A DNA stretch of 7,697 nt from positions 1 to 7,697 of the forward strand of contig DKNF01000090.1 in NCBI GenBank assembly GCA_002470165.1, in the 5' to 3' direction. The translations under genes were made by a program, and so were the position numbers. This DNA comes from Betaproteobacteria bacterium UBA7395 (GTDB lineage Bacteria > Pseudomonadota > Gammaproteobacteria > Burkholderiales > Rhodocyclaceae). This document shows, piece after piece, positions 1-6,107 of this stretch. Below the pieces are notes generated by a model. It was not told where the DNA came from. It did no database searches and saw nothing but the letters and a program-made list of their open reading frames with translations. Every line of letters starts with the position of its first letter. Position 1 is the first letter of the stretch.

Positions 1-303
1 CGCATCCTCTTCCTCGAAGGCCTGCCCAATCTGCAGAACCTCGGTAAGCTGATGATCGGCGAGAACGTCGTCGAATGCCTGCAGGGCGACCTGAAGTACG
101 AGCAGACCATCCAGCGCCCGCTGCTGATCGAGGCCATCGCCCTGTGCGAGGAACTCCAGGACTACGTCAGCCGCGAACTGCTCGAAGACCTGCTCGAACA
201 CTGCGAGGAAGCCATCGACTGGCTGGAAACGCAGCAATCGCTGATCAAGGACGTCACCCTGCCGAACTACCTGCAGGCGCACATGGAACCGGGCGAAGGC
301 TGA
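1..303 (+). CDS. bfr: Bacterioferritin, C-terminal 100 residues (5' end outside the window)
   Basis: This is the C-terminal part of a bacterioferritin, the 24-subunit haem-containing iron-storage shell of the cytoplasm. The frame is open from base 1 and reads [10 protein letters not shown], which matches E. coli Bfr from residue 61 onward. The DYVSRE and IDWLE signatures and the LPNYLQAH tail are also present. About 60 N-terminal residues, including the haem-ligand Met region, lie outside. Aligned by eye to E. coli Bfr, the ferroxidase ligand Glu94 is kept (codon 100-102), but Glu127 is Cys (202-204) and His130 is Ala (211-213). This half of the diiron site is therefore broken. Such subunits are known as one of two Bfr types that co-assemble in some proteobacteria. 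The in-frame ATG at 52 is internal and not the start. Two terminators follow, so bfd next door is a separate unit. The family call is very secure; loss of ferroxidase activity is inferred. Confidence 0.95.
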   Translation, partial: RILFLEGLPNLQNLGKLMIGENVVECLQGDLKYEQTIQRPLLIEAIALCEELQDYVSRELLEDLLEHCEEAIDWLETQQSLIKDVTLPNYLQAHMEPGEG

Positions 304-323
304 CCCCGTCTTTCCCCCAGGCG

Positions 324-350
324 AAAACCGCGGCGTGTCCGCGGTTTTTT
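324..350 (+). terminator. Intrinsic terminator 1 after bfr
   Basis: A perfect 10-bp stem (324-333 with 339-348) has a 5-base loop and is followed by a run of T through 350. It begins 20 bases after the bfr stop codon. Confidence 0.9.
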
Positions 351-352
351 AT

Positions 353-377
353 TGCCCGCCCTGCGGGCATTCTTTTT
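353..377 (+). terminator. Intrinsic terminator 2 after bfr (tandem)
   Basis: A second perfect stem, TGCCCGC (353-359) with GCGGGCA (363-369), has a 3-base loop and is followed by TTCTTTTT (370-377). It starts 3 bases after the first terminator's T-run. Together the two should strongly insulate bfd from bfr transcription. Confidence 0.8.
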
Positions 378-436
378 GCGACAACGAGGCCACGGAACAG
401 AAATTGTCGTCAAGACAACAAGTCGATCAAAACTGA

Positions 437-464
437 TTGACATTCATTCGCATTTATATAGAAT
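437..464 (+). promoter_or_regulatory. Predicted sigma70-type promoter of bfd
   Basis: A perfect TTGACA -35 (437-442) is followed after 16 bases by TAGAAT (459-464) as the -10. The surroundings are AT-rich, unlike the genes. It lies about 40 bases before the bfd start and downstream of the bfr terminators, so bfd probably has its own transcript. Confidence 0.65.
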
Positions 465-480
465 GAAAATTGTTCTTATT
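462..480 (+). promoter_or_regulatory. Fur-box-like operator overlapping the bfd promoter
   Basis: Bases 462-480 match about 16 of 19 positions of the classical Fur box form AATGATAATTATTCTCATT, counted by eye, and overlap the -10. A second set of hexamer-like repeats lies just upstream at 437-456 when read on the minus strand (AATGCGAATGAATG). Repression of bfd by Fur with iron is known in other proteobacteria and would fit this site. Binding itself is inferred. Confidence 0.55.
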
Positions 481-502
481 TTAATCTCCACGGAGACCTG
501 TC

Positions 503-706
503 ATGTACGTTTGCGTTTGCCAGGCAGTCACTGATCGCCAAATCCGCGAAGCCGCGGAAAGCGGCGCACGCACGCTCAAGGACCTGCGCCGTGACCTCGG
601 CGTCACCCGCGACTGCGGCCGCTGCGCTTCGTGCGCGCATGAATGCCTCAAGGAAGTACATGGGCAGCAGGGCAAACCAGGCAAGCTCATGCGCATGGCG
701 GCCTGA
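503..706 (+). CDS. bfd: Bacterioferritin-associated ferredoxin Bfd
   Basis: This 67-residue [2Fe-2S] protein docks on bacterioferritin and passes electrons through the haem to reduce and release stored iron. The N-terminus MYVCVCQAVTD is the family hallmark. The four cluster ligands are expected to be Cys4, Cys6, Cys38 and Cys41 (CxC...CxxC), the unusual spacing typical of Bfd. Two extra cysteines, Cys44 and Cys48, follow within CGRCASCAHEC. The length fits the family (about 64-73 residues). The ATG is preceded by a purine-rich ribosome site (GGAGA, 492-496) at good spacing. It lies downstream of bfr but behind tandem terminators with its own Fur-box-like promoter, which fits induction in iron starvation while bfr serves iron-replete storage. 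The identification is highly secure. Confidence 0.95.
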   Translation: MYVCVCQAVTDRQIREAAESGARTLKDLRRDLGVTRDCGRCASCAHECLKEVHGQQGKPGKLMRMAA

Positions 707-720
707 TCATCCAGCTCAAT

Positions 721-752
721 GAAAAACGGGAACCTTGAGGTTCCCGTTTTTC
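721..752. terminator. Bidirectional terminator between bfd and the convergent iron-binding-protein gene
   Basis: A perfect 14-bp inverted repeat (721-734 with 739-752) has a 4-base loop, with A5 on one flank and T5 on the other, so it can act in both directions. It starts 14 bases after the bfd stop and ends 5 bases from the stop of the minus-strand gene. It therefore serves both convergent units. Confidence 0.9.
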
Positions 753-757
753 ATTGT

Positions 758-1768
758 TCACCGATACCCTACCCTGTCCAGCAGTTTCTGTGCTGTCGGC
801 AACTGGTTGGCAATCGTCGCCAGCGCCGTTGTATCCGGCTTGAATTGACCAAGTTCGGCCAGTTCTTCGTTATGCACCTTGACCGTCGGCACCGCCGGCC
901 ACTCGTTGTTGCCGTTGGCGAAATAGCGCTGTGCCTCGTCGCTGGCCAGGTACTCGAGGAAGCGCAGTGCCGCTTCGCGGTTGCGGCTGGTCTTGACCAT
1001 ACCGCCACCAGAGACGTTGATGTGGGTGCCGTAGTCATTCTGGTTCGGCCAGACAATGCCGAGCCGCTTGACCAGATTGCGGTCCTCGACCCGCTCCGAA
1101 GCCATCATCCGGGCCAGGTAGTAGCTGTTCGAGACAGCCACGCTGCATTCGCCGCTGGCCACCGACTTGATCTGGTCGGTATCCCCTCCTCGGGGATTGC
1201 GCGCCAGATTGGCAACGAGGCCACGAGCCCACGCTTCCGTTTTGGCTTCGCCATGATGAACCACCTGTGCGGCAACCCAGGTCAGGTTGTAGATATGCCC
1301 GCCAGGAATGCTGCAATACAGGCCTTTGAGCTTGGGATCGGCAAGCGACTCGTAGGTCGGCACATCATCGGCCTTGAGCTTGCGCTTGTTGTAGATGATC
1401 ATCCGCGCCCGGGTCGAGAAGGCAAACCAGGTATCCGAGCGGAGGTGGGCGGGAATTCGGCTCTCCAGCACGGCCGACCTGACCGGAGCGAAGATGCCCC
1501 AGGCGTTGGCCACAGCCAGACTGGCGGCATCGACGGTGATGAAGACGTCGGCCGGACTGTTCGCCCCCTCGTTGCGGATGCGCTCGAGCAATTCGTGCGC
1601 CTTGCCTTCGATACGGTTGATGCGGATGCCGGTCTGCCTGGTGAAATCGTTGTACAAGGCCTCATCGGCCTGGTAATGGCGGGCCGAATAGAGATTCAGC
1701 ACCTTCTCCTGGGCCTGGGCGACGTTCAACGAGAGCAAGGCCGCCAGCAAGGGAAACAGTTTCTTCAT
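758..1768 (-). CDS. Periplasmic Fe(III)-binding protein of an iron ABC transporter, FutA/FbpA-like
   Basis: This 336-residue extracytoplasmic solute-binding protein belongs to the ferric-iron transferrin-like family. It has a signal peptide MKKLFPLLAALLSLNVAQA with predicted cleavage after Ala19. Recognisable parts are NLYSARHYQAD at the mature N-terminus, IYNLTW near residue 160, and the SNSYYLAR double tyrosine (Tyr216, Tyr217). By analogy with FutA, His31/Tyr32, Tyr160, Tyr216 and Tyr217 are the likely Fe(III) ligands. The start at 1768 is chosen because it gives a clean signal peptide and has a GGGAGG ribosome site (1777-1782) at about 8 bases. The ATG at 1798 would overlap the upstream gene and add a non-signal extension. 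It is the last gene of the receptor-oxidase-hydroxylase group, 14 bases after the hydroxylase stop. No permease or ATPase gene is present in the window, so the partner transporter must be elsewhere. The metal specificity is inferred. Confidence 0.9.
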   Translation of the reverse strand: MKKLFPLLAALLSLNVAQAQEKVLNLYSARHYQADEALYNDFTRQTGIRINRIEGKAHELLERIRNEGANSPADVFITVDAASLAVANAWGIFAPVRSAVLESRIPAHLRSDTWFAFSTRARMIIYNKRKLKADDVPTYESLADPKLKGLYCSIPGGHIYNLTWVAAQVVHHGEAKTEAWARGLVANLARNPRGGDTDQIKSVASGECSVAVSNSYYLARMMASERVEDRNLVKRLGIVWPNQNDYGTHINVSGGGMVKTSRNREAALRFLEYLASDEAQRYFANGNNEWPAVPTVKVHNEELAELGQFKPDTTALATIANQLPTAQKLLDRVGYR

Positions 1769-1782
1769 CACCCCGCCTCCCT

Positions 1783-2466
1783 TCACGGCTGCGCCCACTG
1801 GCGGAGCAGGTTGTGATAAACAGCGGTCAGCTTGAGCAAGCGCTCATCGTCAGGGGAAACGACGCCGGTCATGCCCTGGATGGCCTGATCGAGGTCGAAG
1901 AGCAGCGTGCGCGAGCCGTCGTTCTGGACCATGCTCTGGATCCACATGAAGGACGCGACACGTGCCCCGCGCGTCACTGGCGTCACCCGGTGCAGGCTGC
2001 TCGACGGGTAAAGCACCATGTCGCCAGCCGCCAGCTTGGCTGCCTGGATGCCGAACGGGCCCTCGATTTCCAGTTCGCCGCCGTCATACTCGTCCGGCTC
2101 GGCCAGGAACAAGGTTGCCGACAGGTCGCTGCGCACCGAAACCGAAGTTCCCGGCACCTGCATCACCGCGCTGTCGACATGCGCACCATAGGTACCGCCG
2201 TCGGCGTAGCGGTTGAACTTGGGCGGGTAAATGCGCGCCGGCAAGGCCGCCGAGATGAACAGCGGGTTACTGCCAAGCTTCCTCAGGATGCGGCTGCCCA
2301 GTTCAACTGCCAGCGGCGAACCGTCCTCCAGTTGCAGGTTGCGCTTGACCGCCCGGGCCAGGGTGCCCGCCGTCTTCAGGCCGTCCTGCCAGTCGGCCGT
2401 GTCGAGCTGGCTGCGAAATTGTCGGACTTCGTCCTTGCTGAGCACACCTTCGATTGGAATCAACAT
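1783..2466 (-). CDS. piuC: Fe(II)/2-oxoglutarate-dependent PKHD-type hydroxylase, PiuC/YbiX family
   Basis: This 227-residue dioxygenase has the double-stranded beta-helix signature. The metal triad is His96 and Asp98 (in YGAHVDSAV) and His159 (in [10 protein letters not shown]), with Arg169 (in TRGARVASF) as the probable 2-oxoglutarate anchor. Length and residue positions nearly coincide with E. coli YbiX. Members are commonly encoded beside Fiu/PiuA-type catecholate receptors, as here. The substrate is not established. The start at 2466 is chosen over one at 2547 because it matches the family N-terminus ([10 protein letters not shown]) and has a GGGAG site (2477-2481) 10 bases upstream. The longer form would run deep into the preceding gene. 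It overlaps the oxidase gene by 7 bases (ATGTTGA), suggesting coupled translation. Given the promoter ahead of the receptor, expression is probably Fur-controlled. Confidence 0.92.
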   Translation of the reverse strand: MLIPIEGVLSKDEVRQFRSQLDTADWQDGLKTAGTLARAVKRNLQLEDGSPLAVELGSRILRKLGSNPLFISAALPARIYPPKFNRYADGGTYGAHVDSAVMQVPGTSVSVRSDLSATLFLAEPDEYDGGELEIEGPFGIQAAKLAAGDMVLYPSSSLHRVTPVTRGARVASFMWIQSMVQNDGSRTLLFDLDQAIQGMTGVVSPDDERLLKLTAVYHNLLRQWAQP

Positions 2467-3587
2467 CCCGTTTCTTCTCCCGTTTGCCTGAAAATCATCG
2501 CCGGACCGATGTCGGCCAGCGTCGCGCAGCCCGCCTGCGCCATGCATACTTCAAGTTCTTCGCGCAGCAGGCGCAACAGGTGCGCGACGCCAAGCGCACC
2601 GGCGACAGCCAGCGCATAGGTCTGCAAACGCCCGATCAGGACTGCGTCGGCACCCAGCGCCAAGGCTTTGAACACGTCGCCGCCACTGCGGATGCCACTG
2701 TCGAGCAATAGCGGATAATCGTCTCCAACGGCAGCGCGGATCGCCGGCAGCACGGCCAGGCTGGCCGGCACGCCGTCCAGCGAGCGACCACCGTGGTTGG
2801 AGACGACCAGCCCGGCGACCCCGCGCTTCTTCATTCGCAGAGCGTCCTGCGGATGGAGCACGCCCTTGACCACCACCGGCAGCCGGGTCTGAGCAAGCAG
2901 CCAGTCGAGGTCGGCCCAGCTCGGTGCCTGAGCCATCACGCCCTGAAAGACGCGGCTCTGCCCGCGTTCGATGCTGCGCCCTGCTGCTTCCGGGTAGTTC
3001 GCCAGATTGGCCGCGACCACCGCCGCCGGCATCGTGAAACCGGCACGCTGGGCGCGCAGGCTGGGCAGCTTGATCGCGGTGTCCAACGTCACCACCAGCA
3101 CCCTGTAGCCGGCCGCTTCGGCACGCTGGACAAGGTCGAGGGTATGCCGGCGTTCGCTCTGGAAATAGAGCTGGAACCAGCGCTCCTCGCCGGCGTGCAC
3201 CGCCACGTCTTCGAGCGTGCGCCCAGCCAGGGTGCTGAGCACGAAGCCGCTGTCGGTCGCTGCCGCACCGCGGGCAACTTCGATTTCCCCCTGAGGATGA
3301 GCCAAGGTCTGGTACGCCACGGGTGCGAGCAGAATAGGGTGCGCCCACCGGCGCCCGAATAGTTCGAAGGCGGTATGTCCATGGGCAACATCGCACAACA
3401 GACGCGGCCAGATACTGGTCGCGTCGAAGGCAGCACGATTCGCCGTCAATGTCGTCTCGTGCCCGCAACCTCCGGCAATATAGGCCAGACGGTCAGCGGC
3501 CAGGAAATGTCCGGCGAGGTATTCGTAATCCTGCGCGCAACAGATCTCGGCGGGAATGACAGTCTGCGGCAATCGGTTTTCTTTCAT
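2460..3587 (-). CDS. FMN-dependent alpha-hydroxy-acid oxidase/dehydrogenase (LldD/glycolate oxidase family)
   Basis: This 375-residue TIM-barrel flavoenzyme would oxidise an L-2-hydroxy acid to a 2-oxo acid. Visible family marks are Tyr36 (in LAYIAGG), Tyr141 (in FQLYFQ), Lys241 (in VVVKGVL), and His265 with Arg268 (in [10 protein letters not shown]), the catalytic base and carboxylate-binding Arg. The FMN phosphate loop follows at [19 protein letters not shown] (296-314). No signal peptide is seen, so it is cytoplasmic. At the position of glycolate oxidase Arg164 the sequence has Ser176 in my hand alignment, which suggests altered substrate binding. It sits between the receptor and piuC and overlaps piuC by 7 bases. 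The start at 3587 is the only reasonable one, but it has no clear ribosome site and follows a hairpin by 9 bases. The actual substrate cannot be read from the sequence; a role in siderophore metabolism is inferred from context. Confidence 0.88.
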   Translation of the reverse strand: MKENRLPQTVIPAEICCAQDYEYLAGHFLAADRLAYIAGGCGHETTLTANRAAFDATSIWPRLLCDVAHGHTAFELFGRRWAHPILLAPVAYQTLAHPQGEIEVARGAAATDSGFVLSTLAGRTLEDVAVHAGEERWFQLYFQSERRHTLDLVQRAEAAGYRVLVVTLDTAIKLPSLRAQRAGFTMPAAVVAANLANYPEAAGRSIERGQSRVFQGVMAQAPSWADLDWLLAQTRLPVVVKGVLHPQDALRMKKRGVAGLVVSNHGGRSLDGVPASLAVLPAIRAAVGDDYPLLLDSGIRSGGDVFKALALGADAVLIGRLQTYALAVAGALGVAHLLRLLREELEVCMAQAGCATLADIGPAMIFRQTGEETGC

Positions 3588-3596
3588 CGTGAGACA

Positions 3597-3622
3597 ACGG
3601 GCGAATCGTCCGACTCGCCCGT
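3597..3622 (-). terminator. Intercistronic hairpin between receptor and oxidase genes (possible attenuator)
   Basis: Two 12-base arms (3597-3608 and 3611-3622) are complementary except for one mismatch, with a 2-base tip. On the minus strand the following sequence, TTGTCTCACG, is only weakly T-rich, so full termination is doubtful. Partial termination or mRNA end protection would give more receptor than downstream enzymes. It occupies most of the 51-base gap, leaving no room for a convincing promoter for the oxidase gene. Confidence 0.45.
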
Positions 3623-3638
3623 TTCCTTTGCTACTGGC

Positions 3639-5897
3639 TTAGAAGTCGTAGTTGAGCGTCAGCCTGGCGTTGCGTGCATCGCCCTTGTAAAGGAATGAAC
3701 CTGAGCGGTAACCGGCAAGGTAATAATCCTTGTCAAGCACGTTACCGACGTTCAGGCGCAGCTTGGCCGCCTTGCTCAGGCGATAGTCGGCAAACAGGTC
3801 CCAGACGGTGTAAGACGGGATCGGCTGGGTGTACTGACCGGCCGCGTTGTAGCTAGCGGCGGTATCCGGTTCGCCGGCGTAACGCTTGCTCTCGTACTTC
3901 ACCGCCGTGCCGAAGGCGAACTTGGGTGTTGCCTGGTAGCGCAATTGAGCCGACGCCGAACGGTCGGCGAAATTGCTCATGGTCTTGCCCTTGTGGTTCG
4001 GGTTTGCCGACTTGGTGACTTCTGCTTCCATCAACGTCAAACCGGCGTAGGCGCTAAGCTTGTCGGTCAGGTTACCCGAAAGGCCGAGTTCAATCCCGCG
4101 AACCTGATTGGCAGCGCTATTAAAGGTTCCCGTAGAGGTATAGCCACTCGCCTCCATGACCTCGGTTTTCCGGATATGGAACAAGGCTGCCGTTGCCAGC
4201 AACTTGCCCCCCATCAGATTCCACTTGGTACCCAGTTCGATGTTTTCGGTTTTTTCCGGTTTCGCTCCGGCAGCTTGGCCGTTCAGGGTTATGAGACCAC
4301 CGTAACCACCACTGGTACCAACGTCTGATTCACCACCGTTAAGGTCCTTGGCACTGGAGTAACTCAGGTAAACATTGGCATCGGGAAGAAACTTGTAAAC
4401 AACCCCTACATGGCCGTTCCACATGCCTTCGGTGTAGGCGTAATTGCCGGTCAGTGCGCCCGTCGTCGTATTCTGGGTTTTCAGGGAAATCTGCGTCCGG
4501 TCATAACGAAGACCGGCAAAGGCCGTCCATTTTTCGCTCAGGTCAACCGTATCCATGACGAAGGCGGATACCGCTTTAGCCTGCCAATCCTGATCCCAAC
4601 GCCCCTTGGCGAAATTGCGCGACACCGCCCCTTCCACTGCACCAAACGGGACGTTGTTGGCAGTAGTCACGCCATTGAATTGGTATACACCGTTCAGGAC
4701 AGCATGATCCGTATATTCCAGACCAAAATTCCATTCGTGCTTCATGCCTGCAATTTCGGCATTGACGAACAGATTGGTCTGGTTGGCAAAATAATCGACT
4801 TCTTGCCAGCCGTGATGAGTTGTAAGGCGTAGGGCACTGTTGCTCACGTAGCTGGCCCCCGTTGCCACATAGCCATTCTCTGACTTACCCCAGCGGGTTG
4901 CGTTGGTCAGACGCACGCTATCGCTGAAGCGATACTTTATTCGGGCAGTGAAGGTATCGACATCAGATTTCAGGAAGTCATTCTTCTGGGCATAGACCGG
5001 CTCGTCCTTGAAGGGTTTGCGGTTGGGAATCGCGCCGAACAGGTAGGACCCCATGTCCGGACGATCTTCGCCGCGGAAACCGTAGTAGTCCAGAACGATA
5101 TCGAATTTTTCGGTCGGCTTGAGCAGCGCGGACAAGGCAAGGCCCTTGCGCTCACGGTCGGCGGGAGCCCGGTCAGGTACTTCTTCATAGCCGAAAAGCA
5201 AATTGCCACGCAATGCCACGGTATCCGAGAGCGCGTAATTGGTATCGACAGTGATGCGGCGATGATCATCGGTGCCGACACCGACAGACAGCTTGGTGAA
5301 ATCGTAATCAGTGGTCGCCTGCTTGGTGATCGAGTTGATCGCACCACCAGCCGTACCGCGACCAGCAAAGCTGGAACTTGGCCCCTTGGATACTTCAACC
5401 TGTTCGACTGCGAAACTTTCGCGGACACTCATCCCGGGATCACGCAGTCCATCGACGAAGACATCGCTACGCGCTTCCTGACCGCGGATGATGTAGCGGT
5501 CACCAAAAGCATTGCCGTTCTCACCGGTACCCAGCGTAATACCCGGTTGAGAATCCAGAATTTCACGCAAATCGGTATAACCGGAATCCTCAATCTGCGT
5601 TTTGGTCAGCACGTTGATTGTGGCAGGCGTCTCGGCCAGCGGGCGCGTGCGGCGCTCATCGCCGGAAACACGAGCCTTGTACGGTGCATCAGGCTCTGCG
5701 TAAGGATTGTGGTCAATGACGCGCTCAACCACGGTCACCGCTTCCATTTCCGCTTCTTTGGCGACTTCGTCAGCCACGGCGGAAACCGGTGCGAGCATTG
5801 CGGTGGAAATACCGATGGCAATGCTCGTTTTAGAAAAAGAGGGAGAAGCTATACGGAAGCTTGCCGGAACCAAGACATTGCGGGCTTTTCGTTTCAC
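3639..5897 (-). CDS. fiu: TonB-dependent catecholate siderophore receptor, Fiu/PiuA-like
   Basis: This 752-residue outer-membrane receptor imports ferric siderophores using TonB energy. A long signal peptide ends near Ala42 (SAVA/DE). A TonB-box-like stretch, EAVTVVER, is at 52-59. The plug domain spans about 82-194, with DRYIIRGQ, DVFVDGLRD and VEVSKGPSS. A beta-barrel follows to the terminal LTLNYDF, which ends in the Phe expected of BAM substrates. Length and motifs fit E. coli Fiu (760 residues), and the nearby piuC gene supports the catecholate assignment. The start codon is GTG (5895-5897), with AGGA (5905-5908) 7 bases upstream. The gene is first in the apparent operon, behind a promoter with a Fur-box-like site. 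Its GC content is visibly lower than its neighbours (43% in bases 4741-4800 versus 75% in 2761-2820, counted by hand). The family is certain; the exact ligand is not. Confidence 0.93.
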   Translation of the reverse strand: MKRKARNVLVPASFRIASPSFSKTSIAIGISTAMLAPVSAVADEVAKEAEMEAVTVVERVIDHNPYAEPDAPYKARVSGDERRTRPLAETPATINVLTKTQIEDSGYTDLREILDSQPGITLGTGENGNAFGDRYIIRGQEARSDVFVDGLRDPGMSVRESFAVEQVEVSKGPSSSFAGRGTAGGAINSITKQATTDYDFTKLSVGVGTDDHRRITVDTNYALSDTVALRGNLLFGYEEVPDRAPADRERKGLALSALLKPTEKFDIVLDYYGFRGEDRPDMGSYLFGAIPNRKPFKDEPVYAQKNDFLKSDVDTFTARIKYRFSDSVRLTNATRWGKSENGYVATGASYVSNSALRLTTHHGWQEVDYFANQTNLFVNAEIAGMKHEWNFGLEYTDHAVLNGVYQFNGVTTANNVPFGAVEGAVSRNFAKGRWDQDWQAKAVSAFVMDTVDLSEKWTAFAGLRYDRTQISLKTQNTTTGALTGNYAYTEGMWNGHVGVVYKFLPDANVYLSYSSAKDLNGGESDVGTSGGYGGLITLNGQAAGAKPEKTENIELGTKWNLMGGKLLATAALFHIRKTEVMEASGYTSTGTFNSAANQVRGIELGLSGNLTDKLSAYAGLTLMEAEVTKSANPNHKGKTMSNFADRSASAQLRYQATPKFAFGTAVKYESKRYAGEPDTAASYNAAGQYTQPIPSYTVWDLFADYRLSKAAKLRLNVGNVLDKDYYLAGYRSGSFLYKGDARNARLTLNYDF

Positions 5898-5978
5898 AGT
5901 CGTATCCTAAAAAACACGCTGCGAGGGACAACCCGACAAGCTCGTGACAAACCATATGCCCAACCGCCTATACGGATG

Positions 5979-6001
5979 CCCTAACAGCAACACGGTTAGG
6001 G
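5979..6001 (-). other. Hairpin in the predicted 5' leader of the receptor mRNA
   Basis: A perfect 7-bp inverted repeat, CCCTAAC (5979-5985) with GTTAGGG (5995-6001), flanks a 9-base loop. It lies between the predicted promoter and the receptor start and has no T-run after it on the minus strand, so it is not a terminator. Function unknown. Confidence 0.4.
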
Positions 6002-6005
6002 AAAA

Positions 6006-6030
6006 GCTGGCTGGCTGGCGGCTGGCTTGC
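6006..6030. repeat. Short direct repeat of GGCT units in the receptor leader
   Basis: Three consecutive GCTG-type tetramers are followed by two degenerate copies (GCTGGCTGGCTGGC, then GGCTGGCTTGC). The tract could vary in length by slippage, but it is short. It lies in the predicted untranslated leader, next to the hairpin at 5979-6001. Confidence 0.4.
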
Positions 6031-6041
6031 TTCTAATTGCG

Positions 6042-6060
6042 TTTGAGAATATATATCATT
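6042..6060 (-). promoter_or_regulatory. Fur-box-like operator upstream of the receptor gene
   Basis: Read on the minus strand the site is AATGATATATATTCTCAAA, matching about 15 of 19 positions of the Fur box form AATGATAATTATTCTCATT by eye. It covers the predicted -10. This fits repression of the receptor and the genes behind it when iron is sufficient. Confidence 0.6.
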
Positions 6061-6076
6061 TACAAATCCATTACAA
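6048..6076 (-). promoter_or_regulatory. Predicted sigma70-type promoter of the receptor operon
   Basis: On the minus strand, TTGTAA (6076-6071) and TATATT (6053-6048) are separated by exactly 17 bases. Transcription would start near 6040, leaving a leader of roughly 140 bases before the GTG at 5897. That is long for a receptor gene and holds the hairpin and repeat listed separately. Confidence 0.55.
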
Positions 6077-6091
6077 AACCAATACAACACA

Positions 6092-6107
6092 CGCTGGAAT
6101 ATCAGCG
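6092..6107 (-). terminator. Weak terminator-like hairpin at the end of the small unknown gene
   Basis: A 5-bp stem, CGCTG/CAGCG, with a 6-base loop overlaps the stop codon at 6102-6104. On the minus strand it is followed by a loosely T-rich stretch. It is too short to be confident, and read-through into the receptor operon is possible. Confidence 0.25.

Noticed and set aside
485..496. Inverted repeat TCTCC-AC-GGAGA covering the bfd ribosome site
   Set aside because: The 2-base loop is too tight for a stable hairpin of this length. It is probably chance, not a translation switch.
1796..1798. Upstream ATG start for the iron-binding protein
   Set aside because: It overlaps the end of piuC and places ten non-signal residues before a well-formed signal peptide that has its own strong ribosome site.
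719..1816. Long plus-strand open frame opposite the iron-binding-protein gene
   Set aside because: It starts inside the terminator hairpin, has no ribosome site, and lies opposite a clear FutA/FbpA-like gene. It is a by-product of GC-rich codon use.
1813..2619. Plus-strand open frame opposite piuC and the oxidase end
   Set aside because: It spans two well-recognised minus-strand genes and its translation shows no family motif.
5262..5984. Plus-strand open frame opposite the receptor N-terminus and leader
   Set aside because: It is antisense to the conserved plug domain and has no recognisable product.
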